Assembly: GCA_947646735.1 (NCBI GenBank)
Contig: CANTFK010000660.1
Location: 1-32,755, forward strand
Reading direction: 5' to 3'
Source: Peronospora farinosa
Lineage: Eukaryota; Oomycota; Peronosporomycetes; Peronosporales; Peronosporaceae
Length of the DNA: 32,755 nt
The notes beneath the pieces were generated by a model that saw only the letters and a program-made list of their open reading frames with translations, had not been told where the DNA came from and searched no databases. Below are positions 1 through 9,518 of the stretch, in pieces; the first letter of the stretch is position 1, and the number at the start of each line of letters is the position of its first letter. The position numbers and the translations under genes are program-made.

Positions 1-314
1 AGGGCACAGTAAAGGACTCACGTGACGAAGGCAAAGAAGACATGCGCGTGCTCAAACCGCTGTACGGCTGAGCAAGCGCAAGGGGCGGCTGTGGTGAAGT
101 GCTTTCCATAATTGTGAAGAGCCCAGGGGCCAGTTGGATTGAAGGGACAAGGGGCCGTGGACTAGGGAGAAGGGACCACGCACCAGAAAGAAGGGACCGG
201 AGATAAAGGGAACCTCGGAGTGAAGCGACCTTTGGCTGAGGATGTGACAGACAAACAAAGGAGAGGTCATTACCAGGGTACTGTTTATCCAGTACCGAAG
301 AGAGTCGACCATGG
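1..314. other. Unassigned repeat debris
   Basis: No credible gene. The stretch has degenerate purine-rich blocks of the form aagggacc between about 145 and 215. They resemble a decayed extension of the GAGGGACC-containing minisatellite that starts at about 315. Short ORFs on both strands are in low-complexity sequence and have no recognisable domain. Confidence 0.4.
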
Positions 315-508
315 CCCTCATTGGTCGACACAGTCCCTCATTGGTCGAACAGGTCCCTCAACGGTAGACCTGGACCCCTCATTGGTCGACCCGGTCCCTC
401 ATCGGTAGACCTGGATCCCTCATCGGTCGACCTGGGTCCCTCGTTGGTTGACCTGGGTCCCTCATTGGTCGACCTGGATCCCTCGTCAGTCGACCTCGGC
501 CCCTCGGG
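315..508. repeat. 21-bp minisatellite
   Basis: About nine head-to-tail copies of a degenerate 21-bp unit of the form ccctcatcggtcgacctgg(a/g)t. Because 21 is a multiple of three, every frame stays open and gives repeat 'proteins' (PSLVDLG on plus, RSTDEGP on minus) that should not be taken as genes. Read on the minus strand, the unit resembles the 20-bp minisatellite at 21139-21433 (gagggacc...ggtctacc), so the two flanks of the window carry related satellites in opposite orientation. Confidence 0.85.
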
Positions 509-572
509 GTTCAGCCACTCCTGACCAGTTAACACAAGGATCAGACCAGTCGACGCAAGGAATCAGAGCTTC

Positions 573-1203
573 AGGCAAGGATAGAGTAAAGGAGTTAAAA
601 GGATAGGACTATATTAAATACTACTCAATTTGCGATCTACGTGGCTACGACTCCGTCACCCAAGAAGAACTTGTTCTAAGTTACTCACTGTTCCGGTTGG
701 GATATATTTTGACCCCCGTCGAATACAGTTGTGTAGCGAAGTTCAAGGACGAATAGAGCTCCAGGATATATTTGGCCTGTGAGCTCGTTCGAGTAGCAAC
801 ACCACCCAAGACCCTCTATCGGAAGCGGTCTCCCTCACCTCAAGGTCCAGGAGCAAAGTAAAGGTTAGGTGGTTGATACCCCTGAAACAGAAGGAAATGG
901 CCAGGGATAAGTTCCCTGAAGAATTTGGCTCTAAGTCCACTCTCGACAAGGTCGATCGAGTGGCCACCTACCGGCCCACCGAGTGAAGCATATCCACTCG
1001 AGGCCCCCCAGGTCTACCTCTCTCAAGGCAGACGTCTACATCTTCACCAAGTCCTCCGAAGAGTGCAACCCGCCATCCGACTGGTACACAAGGTGAGAGA
1101 AGGTCTCTACGCGGCATCGGGGTACCCCTCCGACAGTCGGCAGTCCGGCACAGTGAGTTGTTTGGGATCTCATCATACAATTTTGAGAACCCACTCCACC
1201 ACA
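573..1203 (-). mobile_element. LTR-like element, family A, inverted copy
   Basis: Read on the minus strand from 1203 this block begins TGTGGTGGAGTGGGTTCTCA and is co-linear over about 600 bp with the plus-strand block at 16825-17465. Shared landmarks are cggactgccgactgtcg, a hairpin cgagtggatatgcttcactcg, a purine-rich block, gggtcaaaatatatccc and a common 3' segment ending ctttactctatccttgcct. The TG start and the repeated presence without an internal coding region suggest a solo LTR or an element terminus. The 3' boundary is approximate, and no target-site duplication could be assigned. Confidence 0.6.
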
Positions 1204-2278
1204 AGAACCTTCAGTTCCATGTTGAACGTTTGTTGCAGAAACGTCGCCGCCATGGTCAAAACTAGTATCTGGTAAAGTGGCGGGGTTATCCCGAGTCGTA
1301 AAACTCATGGGAGTTCGAGGTTCCCCTTCGGCAGGATTGCCCATACGCCGTGGACGTTTTTGAGCGTCGTGCGCAGGGTCAGCCTATTGGCGGTGACGCT
1401 TCTCACCAGTAGTGGTGGGGGTAGGCGAGTTAGCGGCCTCAGCTTGTCGTGGGCTCGCGGCTACAGGTGAAGCCGAAACATTGGGGTGCTGGGTAGCCGA
1501 AGCATAATGCGTTCGTTGGGATTTCAGTTTTCCTCGTGCCTTCAATTTAGCGTAATCGTAACGCATTTTCCGTTCGAGTCGAACATCTGCCACATTGACA
1601 CTTGCCCGTAGGGCCCACATGCTGCTTAAACGTCGCGCATGATGCGCCCAGCGGCTAAAATCCGTGTCTTCTTCTTCCTCGGTTTCCCCCGCGAATAAAA
1701 GGATGGGGACACCCTTTAAGGGGGGGGGACTGGTGCACCGCGCACTTGCCTGTTGAGGCGTGCCAAGTATTGTCTTTGCGTAGTGCTATGGGGTTCCAGA
1801 TAGCGTTGTCGAAGGGCCGTTCGCGTAGCTACATCCTCGGGTGAAATGGTCTCAGGCCCAATGGCCCAGCCCGAAAGGGAATGTCCAGATGCCTCCTTTA
1901 GGCGTTCTTCCACCGTAGGTGCTTTAAACCTATACTGTCGGTGGTCTTGAAGTCTCGCCATATTCTTCGTCCGGCGCTTGACACCTTCCTCTAGGTCGAT
2001 GGTTTGCTGTTGTTGCTCGTCGAGTACGTTGGTAACCGTCGCCGTTGATGATACGTCAGGCGGGTCACGTAACGCTGTTAGCGCATCTTCAGCACCACGT
2101 TCAGGGAACGGATTCGGTGCATGACGAGTGTCATCTTCATGGTTAAAGGGGACCCATCGGTTCCCACAAAGACGGTGTCACTTTCGTAATCGACCGCTTG
2201 GTCAAGGTTGTCGTCAACGAGGTCCCGTAGAGTCTGTGACTCATTGCCAGTAGGCGTCATGTTATGTGCCGTGAACAA
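1204..2278 (-). pseudogene. Degenerate gag-like retroelement ORF fragments
   Basis: Four minus-strand open segments follow one another: 2278-2078, 1961-1716, 1620-1384 and 1344 into the family-A element. They are in different frames or separated by stops; the last two share a frame. The translations are rich in R, Q, T and P, for example the segments around KAPTVEERLKEASGH and SQRTHYASATQHPN, with no zinc knuckle, protease or polymerase motif. The look and the position directly upstream of an LTR-like block on the same strand suggest the decayed 5' coding region of a retrotransposon, but I cannot name the family. A broken host gene is not excluded. Confidence 0.3.
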
Positions 2279-2370
2279 ACCATAAAGTTTAAAGGTTCGC
2301 TAAATTACTACCTCAAAGAGGAAAGATGTCGAATGACATTCTATGGAGACGTTAGTCTGGTGGGAGAGGG

Positions 2371-2995
2371 TGTAACGGGGTTACACGACGGTTGTAGCGT
2401 CTTTCCGAGAGTTTACGGTTGAATTCCCTTTTTATTGCATATAATGCATTTTGATACTTCTCTTTAGAGAGGTATTAAGTATAAGCGTTAAAGAGACGGT
2501 ATTCGGTAATACCGTATCTTATCGATTAGGATTCGATAAATCGATAACGCTGTACTAAGCACATCATACACAGATGTTTAGACGATACGTCGTCCAATAG
2601 CAAAGTCTGCATATAATAATTACTATTATAGTAATTAATCTAGTGTAGTGTATTTAGAGTAGGACTATTCATAAAATCTTAATGCATAAATAAAATCAGT
2701 TCTCATTTGAGTTTAAGATCACAAGTCGTTCTGACTTGTTCTCTTGTGCACTTCGTGCGTTGGTTCTATGAACCTTTAAGCTTCTAGCTTGTTCTTGCAC
2801 TCTGTTAGTTGGTTCTCTGAACCTTAAGCTTATTGCTTGACTGACTAAAAGTCTCTTTCCTCGTTCCTTAGAACAGGGTGACTTTAAGTCGTTTAATTAG
2901 TTCCTTAGAACTAAGTGGCTTTTAGCCTTAACTCTATTTAGTTCTCTTGAACTAAGAGGCTTTCAGCCTAAAGACTTCCTCTGGCTAAAGAGCTG
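2371..2995 (+). mobile_element. LTR-like element, family B, copy 1
   Basis: Begins TGTAACGGGGTTACAC, a terminal inverted motif (gtgtaac-ggg-gttacac at 2370-2386). It is AT-rich and shares a co-linear series of blocks with 16338-16824 plus 21654-21742: taatgcataaat, ttctcttgtgca...gtgcgttggttct, gaaccttaagct, aacagggtgact and gacttcctctg-ctaaag-gctg. Such TGTAAC...TTACA LTR starts are usual for oomycete LTR retrotransposons. The 3' end is inferred from where similarity with copy 2 stops. No internal region or partner LTR lies next to it, so it is probably a solo or truncated LTR. Confidence 0.65.
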
Positions 2996-3004
2996 AGCAG
3001 CTCC

Positions 3005-3822
3005 GCTACACTCACTAAATTTGTCAGCTCGTCGGCGTCACATCTCGACGAAATCAGGCTCTATAAGAATCTGATGAAAAAGAGAGAATCTGTAGAGAAC
3101 GCCTTCACTTCGCTCAAGCTTGACAAAGAACAGCTACTCACCTTACACTTTAAGGCGTGGGTCAGGTATGCGGCAAATGCACCCGCATCCGTTTCAGATG
3201 GGATTATGAAAAAAGTGCAGGTAACTTACGGTCCCGGTGGCCTTGCGAGAATGCTTGAGGCTTTCGTAGCGGCCAAAGGTACAGAAGATGTAGTACTCAA
3301 CTTCAAAGTTAAGCTGATTGCTTCATGGGAGGCGAAGAATATACCTTAGCCCTCAAACACTTATGGCTTGACAAAGCAACTGACCCCCTTGTTCGCGAAA
3401 AACTGCTCAATACGTGGCTCGAGTATGGAAACACTTAAGAGGACAAGACTAACGAGATGGTGGTGGCAATAGATAGCTGCAGCGATGAGATGCGTGTGGT
3501 AATTTTTGAGGACTTGAAAAAGATTAAAGGCACTGATGGCGTGGTCAAATTTGCTTTAAATCACTTGATGACTTATTTTGAAGAGCGGAAAGTAGATGCA
3601 AATCTCGTCTTCAAGTTGTTTAAGCTTGACCAGCCTGGTGGCAAACGACCACGCACCTTACACTTCAATGCGTAGGTCAAGTATGCGGAAAGGTCACCCA
3701 CACCTCTTTCGAAGTCAACATTGGAGTCGGTCTTTAACATTCACGGAGATGTAGGCATTCTAGAATTAGCTAAAGCTTACTCCTATCGTAGAACAGACTT
3801 CAGCAATCTGCTGAATATTTGA
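3005..3822 (+). pseudogene. Multi-LWY RxLR-class effector pseudogene (C-terminal part)
   Basis: Three-frame reading gives consecutive LWY/WY-type helical repeats. First frame (about 3005-3349): FTSLKLDK...HFKAWVRYA, then VTYGPGGLARMLEA, then ASWEAKNIP before a stop. After a frame change at about 3340: LALKHLWLDK...LLNTWLEYG up to a TAA at 3436. The same frame continues past that stop with a helical repeat and NLVFKLFKLDQ...LHFNA, a TAG at 3673 at the position of the expected W of the W-V-K-Y motif, then VKYAERS and on to 3822. The pattern L-x-L-D-K...W-V-K-Y...Y-G...L-A-K-M-L-E is the established signature of Phytophthora/downy-mildew WY-domain effectors, which act inside host plant cells. 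No signal peptide or RxLR segment is present; the N-terminal side runs directly into the family-B LTR end. I infer a dead effector truncated by or next to an LTR. Confidence 0.7.
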
Positions 3823-4776
3823 TACTTAATAGGAAAGATATGATGGAAGTCTTCTCACTCTGTAGGAAGTTGATCACATATTGCCTTTCTTGCCTAGTGA
3901 ACACTGCTCAAACGTCTTTGACATTAGTTTAAGGCATAAATTAAGCCTCGTTGAGCCGTAGAGCCCAGTACTGAATGCTTCTTAGTATGGAGCATTTTGT
4001 ACTTACTGGATCATCTGCGACCCTATTGTTGTCGATAACTTCTAATTAATGCATCTTGCATGCAATTGTCAGCTACTGGAGGTCAGATCAACAAAGGATA
4101 CACAAGGCAGACTTGCAAGAATTTTTTTCTGCGTTCATCGGTAGAAGATACTCGGTACTCGATAACATCTGTACCAATTAGTATGAGATGTTGTGATTAG
4201 GTCCGTATGCGCTGTTCGAGAGTTGCAGCTTCAAGACAGATGCACTGAAAGTATTTATGATCAAAAGCAAACAGGAAAGAAATACGCAGATGATTCGTTG
4301 GTGGAATACCTCGAAGCTGGAAAAAGGTGGAGCGTAGTAAAGAGACGCCACCAAATTCCAGGCTCAGCAAATTAGTGCTAGTAAAATGAGAAAACACGCT
4401 ATAGCGGATCCCCCTGCTCTAGGCCGGTCATGAACAGTTACGTCAGGTACAGGGGATGTGTTTAGCTCAGACACGGCAGACGGCTATCACGAGACGGGAA
4501 TACCCATTAAGAATCCGCACGTCAAAATGTAGTTGCGACAGTAAACTTCTTTTGTTCTTTATAATATGTGCGCTTTGACACGGTGTCCACATGCCGCAAT
4601 TGTCACTACCATACCAACATTCCCACAATAGTTTCTTCCTCTCCTTCATTCATACCGAATGAAGGTTGAGCTTTAACTTTCTAGCTCACTCAACCAAGTC
4701 TACATATTCAACGAAAACGAAGACACGACGCCACATGACACTCTAGCTATCACGCGCATTAAGTAGTAGCCACACT
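3823..4776. other. Intergenic, no supported gene
   Basis: Only short ORFs. The plus-strand segment 4193-4375 has a GTG start and contains KKYADDSLVEYLEAGKRW, which faintly recalls the helical repeats of the effector pseudogene upstream; this is too weak to call. The 3' end of the TRAPPC9 gene on the minus strand lies at 4777, so its 3' UTR and terminator should fall just left of that point. Confidence 0.35.
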
Positions 4777-7700
4777 TTATTCGGCGACAAATGCGTCTTT
4801 CGATCGAACGCATATATGTATCGATTGGTGGCACCAGATCTCGCCACCAACTTGCTTCATATCGGAGCTAAGGATCCGACCGCACACTGTAACGCGAAAA
4901 TTACCTTCCGACAAAAACATACACTGAATCTCGTGAAGTTGTGTGCTCCAATCCATCCTGTCATCCCATTGAACGTAGACTTTTAGTTTTCCCACAACCA
5001 TTACATGGTTGCTCATCTTACGAACAGCTTTCTCTCCTTCATCAGTAATCATCACTTCCACCTCCAAGGAAAGCGCGCGCTCTTTGTTGTCTACGCGCTG
5101 AACCGCAATAGCAATCGGAACGTATTCAAACAGTGTGGTTTGCAATTTGTGCGACTTGACACGCAGATGCGACAGCTCGAAGAAGTTTAACGTGCGAAGC
5201 GAGATGCTCCTTCCCCTTGTGCTCTTCAATACACCCATATCTCCATCTTGTTTCAAGCCTTCTCCAGCTAACGCGAAATCTTTGTGCGGGGACTCCATCT
5301 GGAAGCGAACTGGTGGTAAGAAAAGCTCTATTTTTGCTTGTTCGTGGTCAGTAAACGATCCCACATTGTGATCCTCGCAAAGAAGTCGTCCTTGTATACC
5401 AAAGTACGTCTCCCACTCCATTTTCACAAGATCATTCAGTACATTAGCCAAGCTGGAAGGCTCTTGGTCTGAAGTTAGAGACTGAAAGCGCGGAACTTCT
5501 ACAATAAAACGGCGAGAACATCGACGACCAATTTCCTCTTCACAAATGACATCACCGCTGGTATCAGTATTGTGACGCAAGCGGAATCGAAATAATGTTT
5601 CCGTAGGATTGACGATGTGTACCATGATGACACAATACAAACAGTCCGTAGTCACTACCTGAGCTGAGTTACCAATGCTACAAGCCGCACCTGTTTCATC
5701 TACGTGTGGTCGGCAACTTGTCGGAATCTGTACTGCAGAACAGGGGAGCAACGTTACTGACTCAAGCATCAGCGACGGAAGTAACACGACCTCTAAAGCT
5801 AATTTGCTTTCTCGATAAAAGATTGCATCTGCCGAATCACCAATGTCATTTGGACTGAAAGGTGCCTCGTCAGCATAGACAAAGCACCATTCAATCTGAA
5901 TATCATCTTTCACCGACTTATGAGTTCCTCGAAGTGATACCTCAAAAGGAATGCTCACGAGATCACCGCTTGCAAGCGGTAGCGAAGGCGACACCACCTT
6001 GTCACACTTCAACGATAAAAATGGCGTGTCGACCGTTCCAGACTCATTAGCGCTCATATTATCGGTGGTGCTGCGTAATACCTCCACACTACCATCCTCT
6101 GTTGTAGCTGATACCGGTGGCAAGTTGTTGAATACCACATATGTATGCTTTGCTTCACGCCGATGCTGAATGGTGACTGCAAGCCTGTAGTTTGTGATTT
6201 GACGGTTTCCGGTATTACGTATAGAGACCGTGTATCGTCTTGTCTCGGACAAAAACATCGCAAGTTGGGCCTTGGTAGCAACCACCTCTTTTTCGTCACT
6301 CATAAGCGTCATAGAGCTGTGCTCACGAAGAGAAAGGGATACCCTAGGTAGCTCGGCTACGACACAGATGTTGACAGGGTTGTCCAATTCAAAAAATGTC
6401 TTGATGTTGAAAGCCTTAATGAAACACCCCCGAACGTGAAAGGTACCCACTCTCAACGGCTTGATGCTCAGCACTACAGACTTGCGCTTTTCGTATGATT
6501 GCAGTGTGAAAATACATGGGTAGCACTCAACCTCAATAGCTGGGTTCGTGTTGCCATCTTTTTCAGTCACGCCTTTGTCTTCCTCTAAAAAGGTAATCCA
6601 CGCCTTTGCTTGCTGGACCTTGACGATAACACCCAGTGGGTTGGACAAGGTCAATCGGAGCTCTATACGCTCGAATACCGAAAAACTTCTTTCATACATG
6701 GCACGCGTGTCATCGCTGTTCTCTTCTTTACCATTATTCCCGCGCTGACCTGTTTTTCGCATCTTATGCTGTTCAAAAGGAGAATAGAAAAAGTCTGGTC
6801 TCACCGCTTGCTGGCTAGATGCAGGCTGCACTCCGAACATCTGAAGAGCTGTCACCCGGGAAAAAAAGGATCCTGACAAGGACAACTTGGGTGCAGCTCC
6901 AGATTGTCTATTCTCAAGAATGTGGGCAGCTGCATTTGTTCATTTGATCGCAACGCCAAGCAATTAGACTCCAGCATATGAAGGAGCTTTCCTTCAATCT
7001 TCGCAATCTCTGTCTTTGATCGCAGATCCCACACAGAATCGGGTTCTGCTATAGCATTATTAAGACGCAGTGTTCTATCCAGTTTGCCGTCACCAGCATC
7101 CAATAGCCGTGACATTTTGTACTCATCCTCTCCGTTCATACCTTCACCATCGACTTCCTTTTGATCGACGATGTCTGTAGCCGTACGATCGTCCACGCCA
7201 TCTGGTCGGCCTGCCATAGATTCATTGTGCTGATGATGTGCACTTGAAAACGGAGTAAACGCTGGCGACGCTTTTGTAGATATAGCATTGACAGCGGCAG
7301 AAAATTGCTGCCGTGGTGTTACTAACATTCGCGGCGTGTTGGTCAGCGTCGACGATAAAGATGCCGCTGCGTTGGACATGGCGGCGGATGGAGAATTGAT
7401 AAAGTTGCGTTTGACCCTGGTGTCAATGCCCGGAGGTGGATATAAATAAATGCCACCCTTCGCGTGGAGGCCTGCTGCAACTCGTTCCACAGGTAAATGG
7501 GAAGCACGAAGCAACGTAGCAGGTCGCTGAAAGTGGTCCACTTCCGACGTTGCATGCAGATCAGACGTCTTTTTCCAAGATGGCGAGGAGCACGTGTGTG
7601 GTGAGTCAACCATTGGCGGTACAGCAATAGAGTCACACCATACCAGCATTTCTAGCAGCTGCAGACAGTACGTTCCGACGAGAAGCGCGTCCCCCAGCAT

Positions 7701-9437
7701 CCTAGCTATGATCAAGAGTTGCCGGAGCACATGAAAGCGAATGATCAGCCATGCATTATCGTGGACGATCGTAGATGCATCTGTTCCTGACGATTTCTTC
7801 CTCTGATTTCTCCGATATTGTGTTGTGGCTTTCCATGGTAAACATTCGCCCTTTCGGGTACTTGGAGCTTGAATACCCAACCGATCTGCCGCAACTCGTT
7901 CCAGAATTAGAGCAGCCTGTAAATCTCTTATCCGCTGAGACCCTCTTGTGACGTCGGTGGGTGATACGTACGACCTCGTTTGCGCATCAACAAAAGACGC
8001 GTTGCGGTTTAGTAAGAGAGATGCCACTTCGTGAAGAAAGAGTGCCGCACGCCGGCGATGACCTACAGTTTCGAGAGCTCGACTTGTTTCAATCAAAAAC
8101 TGTACCTGGCGCTGAGGGTGCAATTCTGGGAACATCGTCATCCCTCTTTCCAGCACGTCCCAAAGTAAGCGCTTCGTCCAAATGCTTTCCAAAAAATTCG
8201 CTTCACCTGTCATTGATGTACGCGCCAACGTCGCCATAGCTACTCTTGCGTAGTACGACCCAAGATTCTCAATAAGTAGACTTTCGAGCTCGGTTGTGCC
8301 TGCCTTTGCGTAAAATGCGACCGCCTCTGACGCTTTCTCGACAAGTTCTGTCAAGAATTTGTCCTGTGACTCTGTATATAAACAAAATACATATCCTTCC
8401 AGTGCAGCCGCAAGCCATAAGGCGTCCGCCGATGCACCACCACTACGTCGTTCTTCTTCACGTAACATCTCGACTGCTACTGTGTAATGGTTCATCGCGC
8501 CAGAGATGCAACATACAAGTACATTGTAATCTCCGAGTAATTTTTCTCTCCGAGCAAGTTGTTGTTTCCGTCGTCGATTGCGTCGGTCCGAGGCAGCAAC
8601 GCCATTAGCCAGCGGCGATGGAATTGAAGAGATCGATGATCCCGACGAATGTGTGGTAGGACTCAAAGCAGAGCCAGTTGTAGCATCCACTCTTGCGTCT
8701 CGAGAAAGCACCAGCGGAGAAAATTGCGACTGCTGGACGCCATTTGTCGGTCGCGGCTCTACGTTAACATCGAGCAAGACGCTGGCAAGATCTCCCCCTA
8801 CTGCTGAAAGCGTCGAGCCATTCAAAGCCTTTATGGACGTAGCCGATCTAATAGCACTTTCCAAAGACATGACAATATTAACGGCCAATGTTTCCATGAC
8901 GACTTGTAAATGAAGACTCACAGTAGATTCACCTGTACCCGGTAGTTCATGATGTACTGGGAACATGACGAGATCATCAAGACCTTTACATTCTTTAGTT
9001 GTAATATCTTCAAATGCGTGTTCAAAAGCAAAGAGTTTATGCAACAACAGTCCGTTTAAATGCCGGACCGATGCTTTAAACTCTGCGTGGGCGGCACGCA
9101 GCCCCCCGCTGAGTAGAAGTGATGGACTGTGACACACACCCAACGCCCCAATAACACGATGACTGGCATGTACATCCTCTCCATTAAAAGTTTCAATGCG
9201 CTCAGCTGTTGATATAAAGTGAAAGTGAATTGCTCCAGGACCGGTCCAATCGAGGTCTTGAAATGGAGAAAGCTCAGCTGCGTAGCCCCCAGGACGTGTG
9301 AGACTACGAAGAGGGAGAGTGTTATACGTCTTTAAGAGACGCACATAAGAAGCAAAAAGATCCAGTGGAATGTCGCCTATTGGGACGAGATATACGAGAA
9401 ATTGTGCCGGTCGCGTCCATTGTAGCGGCGCACTCAT
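4777..9437 (-). CDS. TRAPPC9: TRAPPII complex subunit TRAPPC9/Trs120, interrupted by a frameshift
   Basis: Large subunit of the TRAPPII tethering complex, which in other eukaryotes activates Rab11/Ypt31-type GTPases at the late Golgi. The first open frame (ATG at 9437, 861 codons) has the family N-terminus (FLVYLVPIGDI near residue 13, DFQ-like FQDLDWTGPG), the block MNHYTVAVEMLREEE followed by DALWLAAALEGY, and GHRRRAALFLHEVASLL. The second frame (to the stop at 4777) begins just before FFYSPFEQ, matching the conserved F-I-Y-S-P of animal TRAPPC9, and continues with beta-sandwich-rich sequence to an end with FRVTVCGRILS. The frames meet at a run of seven T (6861-6867); a shift of -1 (or one extra T) joins them into about 1553 residues, a plausible family length. 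No credible GT-AG intron explains the join. The most likely cause is a homopolymer indel (sequencing error or true mutation). Starts 81 bp from divergent DDX41. Confidence 0.85.
6861..6867 (-). other. T7 homopolymer at TRAPPC9 frame break
   Basis: In the upstream frame the minus strand reads cct ttt ttt ccc ggg tga, so the run forms a T TTT TTT heptamer two codons before the first-frame stop. Re-reading one T puts the ribosome in the frame that encodes the rest of TRAPPC9. Confidence 0.8.
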
Positions 9438-9518
9438 GTTACGATCTAAAAAATAAAGTTTAGACAGCTATTGTTAATTTCTTATCACTAACGTAATATT
9501 TACAATAGCATTATAATC
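9438..9518. promoter_or_regulatory. 81-bp divergent promoter TRAPPC9/DDX41
   Basis: The ATG codons of TRAPPC9 (minus, 9437) and DDX41 (plus, 9519) are only 81 bp apart, so both promoters and both 5' UTRs must lie in or overlap this AT-rich stretch. No clear Inr+FPR pair or CCAAT box stands out. Confidence 0.6.

Noticed and set aside
315..508. Open frames encoding PSLVDLG or RSTDEGP repeats as a secreted or repeat protein
   Set aside because: They are a by-product of a 21-bp tandem repeat being divisible by three; open on both strands, no signal peptide, no flanking gene structure. The same holds for the 18-bp repeat at 20366-20520.
4193..4375. Further effector repeat KKYADDSLVEYLEAGKRW
   Set aside because: Only a faint resemblance to LWY helices, no ATG, and separated from the pseudogene by 370 bp without coding signal.
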